From assembly GCA_005778405.1 (NCBI GenBank), contig SXOA01000075.1, forward strand, positions 1 to 33,892: a stretch of 33,892 nt of DNA, written 5' to 3'. A model generated the notes under the pieces. It was not told where the DNA came from and made no database searches. It saw only the letters and a program-made list of their open reading frames with translations. This document shows positions 7,523 to 16,309 of the stretch, one piece after another. The position numbers and the translations under genes were made by a program. Positions within the stretch are counted from its first letter, which is position 1. Each line of letters starts with the position of its first letter. This DNA is from Planctomycetaceae bacterium. GTDB lineage: Bacteria > Planctomycetota > Planctomycetia > Pirellulales > Pirellulaceae.

Positions 7523-9175
7523 TCACTTATTCAGATCGACTATGATCGGCAAACTGGGGGCTTTAGGATCGGCCGATAAAAAGTAGGGAAACGGCGTGTG
7601 CCTGATTGAATGGGTGATCATTTCAAACATCTTTTCGCGGACGACGGCATCGTTCACGGTGGCAGCTTCAATGTAGGTAGGAGTTCCAAACTCTGATTTA
7701 TTTTCCCAGAGGACTTTGCCGCCCTCTTTGGTGACCAATTTGGCCTCGAGTACTCCCAACGTGTCTTGCACGGTTTGGCCCGTGGCAAAGCCGGGCTGGC
7801 CCAGCCTGGGCTTTTCCACCACGCGAAGCCGCTTTCCCAGTGTTTCCTGGTAATTCACTTGCAGCGTCAGGCCCCCTCCATCACCAATCAACAGGCCTCC
7901 CAAAGCGAGCCGTTCGCCAATTTGCTTCTGTAACTCCTGGGATACACTCGCGCCGCTGACGTAGGTTTGGCCGACTTGCATTTCCAGGCGAACGGTGTCT
8001 CCCGGTTTCAGGAGTGCTTTGCCTCCATTTCCCAAGGCGGCCGCGGCCGCGTCGATCCCCTGGCGGGGAATTCGCACGGAAATCAAGTCGCCCTTCTGGA
8101 AATCTCCTCGCGTGGCAAGCAGGTGCTCGCCATCGAGAAAGCGATGGGCGAAAAAGCTATGGAAGGCGGGGGCGTGGCAAATCCAGGCCACCGCTTTGAG
8201 CTTGCGGTCCAGCAAATAGTCATCATTAATCAGCACGGCCTTCCCTTCCGGGGACCACTGCAACGACTTCACGGTCTTCGCCACGGTCGTTCCCAATTCA
8301 TGCGACTCGACGATTTGTCCCGTCTTGTTCCAGATGACAAGGCGATATTCACCCGTGCTAAAGAGCGCCGCCAGCTCGGTTGAGTCAGGCGAGAAAGCAA
8401 GAGCCGAGACGAAAGTGTAAATCCCCGTCTTAAGTTCGCTGGCTGGACACTCCATCTGGGCGACGGGCTTGCCTTGGGTCATGTCGTATACCACAAGCTT
8501 GGAACCGACCACTGCGGCCATGTACTGGCCTGATCGGTTGAAGGCAATCCGTGCCGCCTGAAAATTCTCCTTTTCGATAAACAGACTCTTCATCACCTTT
8601 CCCGTTTCCATATTCACAATGTGGAAGCGTGCATCGGAGCTGATTTGCTCGCCTACCACCAAATGGTTGTATTGCGTAAACGAAAGGTGGAGCACCTCAA
8701 TCGAGCTATCCGTGGCGGATTTGAACTCGTGTTTTTGCTGTTGGTCTTGAGTGTCGATGACTCGGATCGACTTTGGTTGTAGCACCTTCGACTTATCGCG
8801 ATGCTGATAGGCCAGCAACTTGCCGTTGGGGCTGAGCGCGCCAAACCAACCAAATTCGTTGGGGATTTTGTCGCGCGGTGCTTTGCCGATCACTTTGCCC
8901 TGGATCACATCGTAAATGTCTTCGCCAATGGCGACGTACGGACTTTCCCCCGGCGATTGCACAATTTGCACCTGACTATCAGGAATGGAGGCAAGGCTGC
9001 GAATTCCGCGAGCATCTTCTCGGGCATCCGCGGCATTCTTCCAAGCCGATTCTTTGGCTTTGGCGGGCGGGCCGTCAAAGGGATCTTCTTCTTGCGCGGG
9101 TTCCGCAGCCAGGCAAGTCGTCAACAGGGCGCAAGACGACAGCCAAATGACTAACGACTGAAGAATGCGAGTCAT
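7523..9175 (-). CDS. Secreted WD40/beta-propeller-like protein, function unknown
   Basis: The 550-aa product starts at the ATG at 9175 with a clear signal peptide (hydrophobic to about residue 22, cleavage near CLA/AEP). I rejected an upstream in-frame start because its extra 108 residues are basic, Trp/Ser-rich and unlike protein. Residues of about 60-360 carry degenerate propeller blades (GALSPNGKLLAYQH, FVSALAFSPDSTELAALF, LQWSPEGKAVLI). The C-terminal 180 or so residues form a different domain, with PGDTVRLEMQVG and a conserved-looking VLEAKLVTKEGGKVLWENKS; it resembles no family I can name. The gene faces the dipeptide epimerase gene tail to tail. Planctomycete genomes carry many such proteins; no activity can be assigned. 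Confidence 0.8.
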   Translation of the reverse strand: MTRILQSLVIWLSSCALLTTCLAAEPAQEEDPFDGPPAKAKESAWKNAADAREDARGIRSLASIPDSQVQIVQSPGESPYVAIGEDIYDVIQGKVIGKAPRDKIPNEFGWFGALSPNGKLLAYQHRDKSKVLQPKSIRVIDTQDQQQKHEFKSATDSSIEVLHLSFTQYNHLVVGEQISSDARFHIVNMETGKVMKSLFIEKENFQAARIAFNRSGQYMAAVVGSKLVVYDMTQGKPVAQMECPASELKTGIYTFVSALAFSPDSTELAALFSTGEYRLVIWNKTGQIVESHELGTTVAKTVKSLQWSPEGKAVLINDDYLLDRKLKAVAWICHAPAFHSFFAHRFLDGEHLLATRGDFQKGDLISVRIPRQGIDAAAAALGNGGKALLKPGDTVRLEMQVGQTYVSGASVSQELQKQIGERLALGGLLIGDGGGLTLQVNYQETLGKRLRVVEKPRLGQPGFATGQTVQDTLGVLEAKLVTKEGGKVLWENKSEFGTPTYIEAATVNDAVVREKMFEMITHSIRHTPFPYFLSADPKAPSLPIIVDLNK

Positions 9176-9215
9176 GCCAGGGACCCTTTTGCAACGGCAC
9201 GAGCGGAATGCCAGG

Positions 9216-9235
9216 CTAGAACGGGAACATTCTAG
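9216..9235. promoter_or_regulatory. Palindrome upstream of the secreted propeller gene
   Basis: CTAGAA and TTCTAG form perfect 6-bp arms around an 8-nt spacer, about 40 nt before the start of the gene at 9175. This size and position would suit a dimeric operator or a leader hairpin. The next 60 or so bases show no clear promoter. Confidence 0.3.
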
Positions 9236-9326
9236 TGCCTCATCCGGGCAAAAGCGAGTCGGAAAAACGGACCCATTATCCTCAAGCTCGGTAGGCATGT
9301 AGCCAACACAACCGACGGGGCCGTTA

Positions 9327-10220
9327 CTATCCCTTGGCGGCAGAAATCGATGCCGATTTCTTGGGTCCGTCCTTGCCCCCCAAGCCCTGGCTGAGCACGA
9401 ACGCCAGGCCGATGACCAGCGCCACACAGATGATGCCGAGCACCACCAGAATCGCGATGGCCGTGCCATTTCCCTGGCTTTTTTTGGCTTCGTAAGCACT
9501 TAGCTTCCGAACGGAGCGGCTGACCTTGGGAATCTCCGTCGTTTCAACTGGTGGCGGTGGCGGTCCGGCAGCCGGGACTGCAGGGGTGCCCACGCCGGCG
9601 AGCGAAGGAAAAAGCTGCGCGGCACTTTTCCATTCGGGAAAACCTTCTCGCCAGACGAGCGAATCACCGCTGACTCGTCCCTCGACGACCCACTTTCGCA
9701 TGATGTCGCCGCGAGCCGGGCCATACTGCCCGCCGCTCGGGGGCCGGACATACCAGATGGAATTAGGGGCCTGCGAAATCGGGTCCACTCCCATCGGCAG
9801 CGGCGCGGAAACCGGCTGCGGTCCGCGCATCACCGCGGGGCCAGCCGGCTGATAGCCTGGTGTCATCATGGGAACTGTGGGAATCGCGGGAGCGCCCGCG
9901 GGCAGCACAGGTCGAACCGTCGGCGCTGCATACGGAGCAACTGGCTGCACGGTCTTTGCAGCGACGGAAACGGCTGCGATATAGGAAGGGGCGGCGGGAG
10001 CCACGGATGTGCCGCGGGCAACTCCTTGGCTCACCGCCGGCTGAGTGGCAGTTGCGGGACCGCCGACATCGCCGAGCAGGTCCTCACCGCTGTCGCTGGC
10101 GGGAGTTTCCTGTGGAATGCGAACCGACACGCCGCACTTGGGGCATTTCCCACGCTTCCCCGCCAGGAATGCCTTCACATTCATTTTGTGCCCGTTGGGG
10201 CAGAGGAACTTGATGCCCAT
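9327..10220 (-). CDS. Zinc-ribbon/GYF_2-domain membrane protein
   Basis: The 297-aa protein has an N-terminal zinc-ribbon-like segment (residues 7-29: CPNGH then CPKC). A long Ala/Pro/Val-rich low-complexity linker (about 40-150) follows. A GYF_2 (DUF4339) domain lies at about 154-206 (IWYVRPPSGGQYGP ... FPEWKSAAQLFP). A proline stretch and one membrane helix (about 253-276) come next, with a short basic tail. The architecture is common in Planctomycetota. GYF-type domains usually bind proline-rich peptides, so a protein-interaction role is plausible but unproven. Transcription likely starts at the TATAAT near 10284. The propeller gene lies 151 nt downstream on the same strand. Confidence 0.85.
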   Translation of the reverse strand: MGIKFLCPNGHKMNVKAFLAGKRGKCPKCGVSVRIPQETPASDSGEDLLGDVGGPATATQPAVSQGVARGTSVAPAAPSYIAAVSVAAKTVQPVAPYAAPTVRPVLPAGAPAIPTVPMMTPGYQPAGPAVMRGPQPVSAPLPMGVDPISQAPNSIWYVRPPSGGQYGPARGDIMRKWVVEGRVSGDSLVWREGFPEWKSAAQLFPSLAGVGTPAVPAAGPPPPPVETTEIPKVSRSVRKLSAYEAKKSQGNGTAIAILVVLGIICVALVIGLAFVLSQGLGGKDGPKKSASISAAKG

Positions 10221-10278
10221 CGATCTTGTGGGTAGAAGGGAAGGCCCCGAGGGAACAGGAAATCAGAATCGCTCCTTT

Positions 10279-10284
10279 ATTATA
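10279..10284 (-). promoter_or_regulatory. Candidate -10 element for the GYF_2 gene
   Basis: A perfect TATAAT on the minus strand sits 59 nt before the ATG at 10220, in the divergent gap between the GYF_2 and ClpP-like genes. No good -35 is found at 16-18 bp. The plus strand reads TATTAT or TATACA nearby and could serve the ClpP-like gene. Confidence 0.35.
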
Positions 10285-10349
10285 CACGCCTCCGCCGGCC
10301 GAGGCGCGAAGCTTGCTTCCACCCGCAAAACCGGCACAATTGGACCACC

Positions 10350-10928
10350 ATGCCAAAAGACGAAGATAACCCGGAAGGGCTGCTGGAAATCCCCATTGTC
10401 GGCGAGCTGACCGAACATGAGACCGACATCTGCGACAAGCTCCTTTCCGTCCCCGTCGGCGGCGAGTGCGTTCTGTACTTCAACTCCCCCGGCGGCAGTG
10501 CGTATGCGGCCCTCTCGCTGATGTCCTTGCTAGTCATCCGCGGTCTGCAAGCGACCGGCATCGTCACTGGCGAATGTTCCTCAGCCGCTCTCTGGCCTCT
10601 AGCCGCTTGCAAAAGGCGATACGTCACGCCGCATAGCATCCTCCTCTTTCATCCCATGAAATGGGAAAGCGGCGAGCATGTGGAAATCGCCGAAGCGGCC
10701 GAGTGGGCCCGGCACTTCGGCCACCTGGAACCGGAGATGGACAGAGTGCTGGCCAAGCTGCTCGGCATGCCCCAGGACAAGTTGGCCGGCTGGATGCGTC
10801 CCGGCAAATACGTCACTGGCCGCGAATTCGCCGCCGCCGGCCTCGCCGAGCTGATCGAGCTGACCCCCCTGCCGCATTTGCAAGGGACGAGCGTGCAGAC
10901 GGGGAAGGGGAAGAAGGGAAAGAAGTAG
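10350..10928 (+). CDS. ClpP-like protease family protein (degenerate triad)
   Basis: The 192-aa protein has the ClpP/crotonase fold signature: FNSPGGSAYAALSLMSLL (about residues 44-61) aligns with the ClpP substrate-binding strand. GECSSAALWPLAAC (74-87) aligns with the nucleophile loop, placing serine 78 at the active site, and H101 in LLFHPM matches the catalytic histidine. The region where ClpP has its catalytic aspartate (before the YGL/ID motif) reads RPGKYVTGREF with no aspartate. It may therefore use another residue or be inactive. The C-terminal tail is Gly/Lys-rich. It lies 23 nt before the VWA protein gene and is probably co-transcribed with it. Housekeeping ClpP would be about this length, but this is a divergent paralogue. 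Confidence 0.82.
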   Translation: MPKDEDNPEGLLEIPIVGELTEHETDICDKLLSVPVGGECVLYFNSPGGSAYAALSLMSLLVIRGLQATGIVTGECSSAALWPLAACKRRYVTPHSILLFHPMKWESGEHVEIAEAAEWARHFGHLEPEMDRVLAKLLGMPQDKLAGWMRPGKYVTGREFAAAGLAELIELTPLPHLQGTSVQTGKGKKGKK

Positions 10929-10951
10929 CCCCAATACATTTTCACCTGGCA

Positions 10952-13063
10952 ATGGCGCATAATCCATTAATGCCCCTCGCGCCCATTCTCTTTGCCGATA
11001 TCATCAACTCCCTACCGCTCTGGGGCTGGGGGCTGCTCGCTCTCATCCCGCCGGCCATCCTGGCGCTCTACTTCCTCAAGCTCAAACGCCAGCCGCTGGC
11101 GGTCCCCAGCACGTTTCTTTGGAGCCGCACGATTGAGGATTTGCACGTCAATTCGCTCTGGCAGCGGTTGCGGCAGAGCTTGCTGTTGTTTTTGCAACTG
11201 CTGCTGATTGTGCTCCTCGCGATTACGCTGATCCGTCCCGGTTGGAAGGGAACGGAGCTCATTGGCCATCGGTTTATTTTTCTGATTGATAAGTCGGCCA
11301 GCATGGGGGCCAGTGATGTGGGGCCGACTCGCCTCGATGAGGCCAAAAAGCAAGTCAAGAATCTGATTGAGCAGATGAAAACTGGCGACCAGGCCATGAT
11401 CATCAGCTTCTCCAACCGGGCCACGCCGGATCAGAGCTATACCGGCGATCGCAAACTGCTGCGCACGAAGGTGGACATGATTTCGCAGACCAACCATACC
11501 AGCGATCTCAACGAAGCTCTTCGCGCCGCTTCCGGCCTGGCAAATCCAGGGCAGACCGGCGACCCCAATAATCCCGCCGACGTTAATGTCGCCGAGGCAA
11601 TGCCCGCGACGCTCTATATGTTCACCGATGGCCGGGTGGCTTCCGTCAAGGATTTCAAGCTTGGCAACCTCGACCCGGTTTACCAAAAAATCGGCAGCTT
11701 GACTTGCGGCAACGTGGCCATCGTCGCCTTCAGCACCGACCACCATCCCGACAAGCCGGAAAAACTTGAGGCCTTCGCCCGCATCGAGAATTTTGGCTTC
11801 CAGCCGGCGGCTGTGGAAGCATCGCTCTACATCAACGGTGCTTTGGCGGACGCCCAGAAGGTCAACCTTCCCGCTCGCCAATTCAAAACGGGTCGCAATG
11901 CCGATGGGGATGACGAAATCCTCCCTCAGGTTCCGACCGTGGCTGGCATCAAATTCGAACTGGCGCGAACGGCCGAACTGGAGAAGGACGGCATCCTGCG
12001 TCTGGAAATCAAGCCCGTGTCTAGCGACGTAGAGGATTACCTGTTGGCAGACAACAAGGCCTATGCCGTTGTCAGCGCCCCCCATCCCGCCAAGGTCCTG
12101 CTCGTGACGCCGGGAAACGACGCCCTGATGCTGGCCCTTTCCACTTCCGAAGCTCAAAAGGTGGCGACAGTTACCATCGTTGAGCCGGCGAAGCTGTTGG
12201 ACAAGGCGATCCAAAAGCAGCTTGCGGAAGGGGCGTTCGACCTGGTCATTTACGACCAGTGCGCTCCGGCTGCCGAGAAGGACATGCCGGCCTGCAACAC
12301 GCTGTTTATAGGGCGTATTCCGCCGGTTCCCGGCTGGTCCGCGAAGTCCAAAGAGACCGGCCCGATTTTCACCGATGCCGACCAGGTCCACCCGCTGACG
12401 CAATTGGTGCGGATGAACAACGTGCTGGTCGTGGAAGGAACGCCGCTGAAAGGTCCGCCTGGAACCTCGGTGCTGCTGGATTTTGACTCGGGTCCGCTGT
12501 ACTGCGTTGGCCCGCGCAGCGGTTTTGAGGACGCGGTGCTGGGGTTTGAAATCTACTCCATTAACAAGGAGGGACAGGTTGCGGCCAACACCGACTGGAT
12601 GCGGCAGCGGAGCTTTCCCGTGTTCGTGATGAACGCCGTGCGCTATCTTGGCGGCGTGAAATCTGGGGCGAACGCTCCGACGACGCGCCCCGGCATGCCG
12701 GTCACCCTGCGGGCGGAAATTCCCGTCGGCAAGCTGATGGTGGATGCACCGCGGGGGGACGGCTTCGAAGTGCCGCGCGAAACGCAGAACACTTACGTCT
12801 TCGGCAAGACCGACGACATCGGCGTTTATAGCGTCCGCGAAGGGACCGGAGCCAAGGTCAGCCAAAAATTCGTCGTTAATCTATTCGACGAGCAGGAGTG
12901 CGACCTCTTCCCGGCATACAAACTCGACATCCAGCACGAGGAAGTGAAAGCCACAGTCAGCAAACAGAACGCCCGTCAGGAAATCTGGAAGTGGCTCCTA
13001 CTCGGGGCCGTCGGACTCTTGATCTTCGAGTGGTACGTCTACAACAAGCGGGTTTATCTGTAG
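10952..13063 (+). CDS. BatA-like membrane protein with von Willebrand factor A domain
   Basis: The 703-aa membrane protein begins with a BatA-type N-terminus: a first helix at about residues 22-42 (LWGWGLLALIPPAILALYFL) and a second at about 75-95. A VWA domain follows with the metal-site motif DKSAS (D113, S115, S117) and FTDGR further on. A long extracytoplasmic part comes next, and a last membrane helix lies within the C-terminal 25 residues. The reading frame stays open upstream into the ClpP-like gene, but those residues are Arg/Pro-rich shadow sequence. The start is therefore the ATG at 10952, or possibly 10970 (MPLAPILF). VWA/Bat proteins usually assist assembly of envelope complexes together with MoxR ATPases; no MoxR is seen here. 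Confidence 0.87.
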   Translation: MAHNPLMPLAPILFADIINSLPLWGWGLLALIPPAILALYFLKLKRQPLAVPSTFLWSRTIEDLHVNSLWQRLRQSLLLFLQLLLIVLLAITLIRPGWKGTELIGHRFIFLIDKSASMGASDVGPTRLDEAKKQVKNLIEQMKTGDQAMIISFSNRATPDQSYTGDRKLLRTKVDMISQTNHTSDLNEALRAASGLANPGQTGDPNNPADVNVAEAMPATLYMFTDGRVASVKDFKLGNLDPVYQKIGSLTCGNVAIVAFSTDHHPDKPEKLEAFARIENFGFQPAAVEASLYINGALADAQKVNLPARQFKTGRNADGDDEILPQVPTVAGIKFELARTAELEKDGILRLEIKPVSSDVEDYLLADNKAYAVVSAPHPAKVLLVTPGNDALMLALSTSEAQKVATVTIVEPAKLLDKAIQKQLAEGAFDLVIYDQCAPAAEKDMPACNTLFIGRIPPVPGWSAKSKETGPIFTDADQVHPLTQLVRMNNVLVVEGTPLKGPPGTSVLLDFDSGPLYCVGPRSGFEDAVLGFEIYSINKEGQVAANTDWMRQRSFPVFVMNAVRYLGGVKSGANAPTTRPGMPVTLRAEIPVGKLMVDAPRGDGFEVPRETQNTYVFGKTDDIGVYSVREGTGAKVSQKFVVNLFDEQECDLFPAYKLDIQHEEVKATVSKQNARQEIWKWLLLGAVGLLIFEWYVYNKRVYL

Positions 13064-13432
13064 CTACTCGGCATCTTTTGTCATCCGCTCACGCACTTCC
13101 GCCAACGGATACTCCAGAATCGACAGCCCTTCCAGCGTCGCCAGCTCCTTCAATCGCCACCAGCCGCGGGTGACGAGCATCTCCCGTTCCTGCACAAACC
13201 GCGGATCGAGCAGCTCCTTGCAAAAATCGCCGATAGCTGTCACGGGAGTGAACTCTGCAGCGACGATAAACTGCGCCAGCGCCGGGTTGCAGCCGATGTG
13301 TCGCTCCTTGGTGGTGTGCAGTGTCTCGGGATCAATCAGGCCGATGACATAGCGCAGGTACAGATCGCTCTCCCAGATGTTCTCCACATCCTGGCCGCAA
13401 ACGTCGCAGAGGTAACCTTCTTCGCAGCGCAT
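13064..13432 (-). CDS. Conserved hypothetical protein with CxxC near N-terminus
   Basis: The 122-aa protein has CDVC at residues 9-12 and another cysteine in HIGCNP near residue 48, which could bind a metal. The rest is a compact mixed alpha/beta sequence with no signal peptide or membrane helix. I do not recognise the family. Its ATG lies 2 nt after the stop of the upstream flavin oxidoreductase gene, so the two are almost certainly one transcript. It ends back to back with the VWA gene on the other strand (stops adjacent, no spacer). A role linked to the oxidoreductase is inference only. Confidence 0.75.
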   Translation of the reverse strand: MRCEEGYLCDVCGQDVENIWESDLYLRYVIGLIDPETLHTTKERHIGCNPALAQFIVAAEFTPVTAIGDFCKELLDPRFVQEREMLVTRGWWRLKELATLEGLSILEYPLAEVRERMTKDAE

Positions 13433-13434
13433 GA

Positions 13435-14913
13435 TTAGGGGTTGGAGATTCGGGCCTTGGCCTTCACCTCCGCTAATAGCTTCGATTCCGGCCGCTCCTT
13501 ATAAAACGGGTCCAGCGGATAGCAGCCGCTGGGGAGGCTGTTGCGCGGGGCGGTGGTACAGTCGCTGAAGGTGCGGCAGACCTTCTTGCGCTGCCAGTCG
13601 CGGCCCGCAAGGACATCGGCGGGGAGTTCGGGGTAGCTGAGGACGACTCGCCCCAGCCCGACAAAGTCGGCCCAGCCTTGGCGGACGATCCCTTGGGCGA
13701 CGTGCGGCAGATAGTCCTGCAGGTACGAGTACGCGGTGCCGACGGTCGGCAAACCGGGGACTGCCTCTTTGAGTTGCCGGGCGACGTGGATTTGCCGGGC
13801 CACGCCTACCAGCGGATCTTCCGGCGGCTGATAGCCATCGCTGGGGGGAAAGATGGCGGGGCGCTGTACGTGTGGATTGTAGTACGGGCTGCCGCCACTG
13901 AGATTGACCGCGAAGACGCCAATTTCTTTCAGCAGCTTCAGCAGCTTGATCGGTTCCGCGAGGTCCACTTGCGTCGGATCATTCTCGCTCGCTCCAAAAC
14001 CGTAATGGTAAGGCAGGAGGTGGCGATACTCCGCCGGCACGCCGGTCCCGTCCTCGCCACCGGGCTGGTAGGGGAGCGTGTCGAACGCGCTGAGCCGAAC
14101 GCCAACGAGCAGGTCCGGAAGCTCGTCGCGGATGCGGCGGATGATGGTGGTGAGAATGCGGGTCCGGCCTGCAAAGTCGCCGCCAAAATTTCCGGGCCGC
14201 ACGCGCGCGCTCAAGAACTCGTGCAAGAGATAGCCGTGGCAGGCCTTGATGTCAACGAATTGATAACCGACATCCCTGGCGATTTTCGCCGCCACCAAGT
14301 ACTGATCGATCAGCCGCTCCAGGTCATCGTCGGTCCACAAACGAGAGTTGTCATCGGCCGCGATTCCCACACGCGGATCAAGTAGCGGATGGTGGTAGGC
14401 AATGCGGGGCTCAAACCGCTTGTGGTCGTTGGGTTTGCAGTAACGACCCGAATGGGTGAGTTGCAGGCCAACCAGCAATCCGTCCTGCGATCCGCAGGAT
14501 TGCTCATGCGTTTGCTTGAGGACCGAAAGCAATTCGGCCAACCCCTGTTTGTTTTGCCCGGTGGCCAGCGTTTGGTTCGGATTCGCCCGCCCATCCTCCT
14601 GCACCGCGGCCGCTTCTCCTCCCCAAATTAACTTGGCCCCGGAGAGGCCGAAGTTACGCCAGCGCCTCAGAGTCAGTTCGGAAGGGGAGCCGTCCCGATT
14701 TGCGTCCCAGCCTTCCATCGCGTGAATGCACCAGCGATTGCCGACCATTACTTGCCAGCGCCCCTCAGACACTTCCAACGGCCCCGCCAGCGGCGAGCCC
14801 TCTGCTGCCGACAGAGGCCGTTCATCAGCCGGCAGGTCCAATTGCAACTCCGCCAGACGAGCGCGGAACGCTTCCACTGTCTTGAGCTGGGCGATTTTGG
14901 GGTAATGAGACAT
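13435..14913 (-). CDS. NADH:flavin oxidoreductase (Old Yellow Enzyme family)
   Basis: The 492-aa protein is a predicted FMN-dependent TIM-barrel reductase. Family signatures are GLQLTHSGRY (substrate/FMN His-x-x-Gly region), DIKACHGYLLHEFLSARVRPG, the following GGDFAGRTR, and the C-terminal phosphate-binding WADFVGLGRVVLSYP. The C-terminus has cysteines in CRTFSDC and SGCYPLD. They could be remnants of the Cys cluster of 2,4-dienoyl-CoA-reductase-like relatives, but there is no C-terminal NAD(P)/FAD domain. I chose the ATG at 14913 (MSHYPKIAQL); an open upstream stretch of 32 codons is not convincing. It reads into the 122-aa gene 2 nt downstream. Physiological substrate is unknown. Confidence 0.88.
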   Translation of the reverse strand: MSHYPKIAQLKTVEAFRARLAELQLDLPADERPLSAAEGSPLAGPLEVSEGRWQVMVGNRWCIHAMEGWDANRDGSPSELTLRRWRNFGLSGAKLIWGGEAAAVQEDGRANPNQTLATGQNKQGLAELLSVLKQTHEQSCGSQDGLLVGLQLTHSGRYCKPNDHKRFEPRIAYHHPLLDPRVGIAADDNSRLWTDDDLERLIDQYLVAAKIARDVGYQFVDIKACHGYLLHEFLSARVRPGNFGGDFAGRTRILTTIIRRIRDELPDLLVGVRLSAFDTLPYQPGGEDGTGVPAEYRHLLPYHYGFGASENDPTQVDLAEPIKLLKLLKEIGVFAVNLSGGSPYYNPHVQRPAIFPPSDGYQPPEDPLVGVARQIHVARQLKEAVPGLPTVGTAYSYLQDYLPHVAQGIVRQGWADFVGLGRVVLSYPELPADVLAGRDWQRKKVCRTFSDCTTAPRNSLPSGCYPLDPFYKERPESKLLAEVKAKARISNP

Positions 14914-15065
14914 CTGGATGCTCGATCCAACAGGCCGGACTTCCCTGAGCAAAACCCATTGTAAGCCGGTGACAGGCAAGTGTGCGTGCCAGGCGAGAAG
15001 GGCTGGCAACGGCGCTCAAGCCGTCCAGCAATGGCTATGGAATTGAGAAGTGCCAGCCACACGCG

Positions 15066-16172
15066 CTACCGAATCACTACCTTGGACCCGACGGTCAGAA
15101 TCGACGCCACGTCCTGGGCGTCTTGCGGGCTGAGGCTGATGCAGCCGCGGATGGGGCCGGGTTGACTGCGGGCGGGGCTGCCGTGGATGCAGGCGTTGTC
15201 TCCCAAATCGATCCACCATTGACCGTAGGGATTGTTGGGATCCCCGGCGGGAATCATCCGCTCGCCGATATAGGTCTTTTCGAGTTTTGTCTCACGGACT
15301 TGATATTCCCCTGGACGGGGTCGTTCGTCGCCACGAGCAAAGGGAAAGCGGCCGGCGTAAAGGTTGCCGAGAAAGACCGTGATTTCACTGTTGGCCAAGT
15401 CGACTTCCGCGCGGAACGGGCCCGGGACCACTTTGAGCCGGGTGGTGACCACGAGGATGTCCGGGTTGTTGACGACTTCGGCGTTGATGTTTGCCAGAAG
15501 CTGCGTGCTGACGCCATACTTTCTGGCCACGTCGACCAGCTTTTCCCGATCGCTGGTCACGACATGCGGACTGGCGAGCAGGTGCTCCTTGGAGTAAATG
15601 ACCTTGGCGGCCAAGGCATCGAGCCACTCCAGCAACTGCGTCTGCTGCTCGGAACTCAGGTCCGGGCTGCGATAATAGGGAGTCAACGTGGCCAGGGCCT
15701 GGCGGAATTTTCCGTCTTCCACCTGGGACGTCGCATTGAGCCAATCCCGCTGGAAATTCTTGGCCGTCAGATTGACACTCCCCGTCCGCGGATTGCCGTC
15801 GGCCAGCGGCGCTTCATGGCCGGCTGGATGTGTGTCGGGAAGGCCAGTTGCCGCTTCGGGTCCGGGGGGCAGTGTCTCGGTCAGCGTTTGCGGGGGAGCA
15901 AAATCGCTGGCGCTGTCGCGATCCTGCCCGCTGGGAAATTTGGGATTCAACCGCCGCGGAGATTCCTCGCGGGAATTAAACGGCACTTCCGCAAGCGGAG
16001 TTCCCTCCGCCTCCGGGCCAAATTCCACCTCCGGTGGAACGGTGTCCTGCTTGACCTGCTCCTCGGTCAGTCCATGGGGGAGCGCAGCAGAGGGCTGGTG
16101 CAGCGTCACGTAGACACCGTACAAAACCCCGGCCAGAATGATCACCAGTGCGGCAGATTTGAGCGTATTCAA
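15066..16172 (-). CDS. L,D-transpeptidase (YkuD) with N-terminal membrane anchor
   Basis: The 368-aa envelope enzyme is predicted to form or edit cross-links, or attach proteins, in peptidoglycan. It has an N-terminal membrane helix (about residues 6-24), a Pro/Glu-rich linker (about 28-140), a tetratricopeptide-like helical part, and a LysM-like segment (about 207-255). The YkuD catalytic domain is C-terminal, with H330 in CIHG and C344 in RGCISL. The start is TTG at 16172. It is backed by a strong AAGGAGG ending 6 nt upstream, while longer starts would add a stretch reading through that ribosome site. The family acts in the periplasm, and peptidoglycan-related L,D-transpeptidases are known in planctomycetes. 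Confidence 0.9.
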   Translation of the reverse strand: MNTLKSAALVIILAGVLYGVYVTLHQPSAALPHGLTEEQVKQDTVPPEVEFGPEAEGTPLAEVPFNSREESPRRLNPKFPSGQDRDSASDFAPPQTLTETLPPGPEAATGLPDTHPAGHEAPLADGNPRTGSVNLTAKNFQRDWLNATSQVEDGKFRQALATLTPYYRSPDLSSEQQTQLLEWLDALAAKVIYSKEHLLASPHVVTSDREKLVDVARKYGVSTQLLANINAEVVNNPDILVVTTRLKVVPGPFRAEVDLANSEITVFLGNLYAGRFPFARGDERPRPGEYQVRETKLEKTYIGERMIPAGDPNNPYGQWWIDLGDNACIHGSPARSQPGPIRGCISLSPQDAQDVASILTVGSKVVIR

Positions 16173-16178
16173 GTTCGT

Positions 16179-16185
16179 CCTCCTT
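16179..16185 (-). promoter_or_regulatory. Strong Shine-Dalgarno deciding a TTG start
   Basis: AAGGAGG on the minus strand lies 6 nt before the TTG at 16172. It is one of the few perfect ribosome-binding sites in the window and fixes the L,D-transpeptidase start. Confidence 0.75.
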
Positions 16186-16309
16186 GACGAATCGGCCTGG
16201 CGCGTGGCCGCTAGCAGTTGCGCAAGTGCGAGCGAGGCTAGAATGGGGATATTAGAGAATCCGCTGCCGGCCAGCCATAGCAAAATTCCTCATTTATAAG
16301 CAAACTTTC

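Noticed and set aside
10661..10951. Upstream extension of the VWA protein frame
   Set aside because: It overlaps the ClpP-like gene in another frame and gives Arg/Pro-rich residues with no family match; coding begins near 10952.
11012..12865. 617-codon open frame on the minus strand
   Set aside because: It is antisense to the VWA gene and results from GC-rich codon use; the translation is rich in His, Arg and Gln with no domain.
14982..16187. 401-codon open frame on the plus strand
   Set aside because: It is antisense to the L,D-transpeptidase, which has a strong ribosome site and the catalytic His and Cys.
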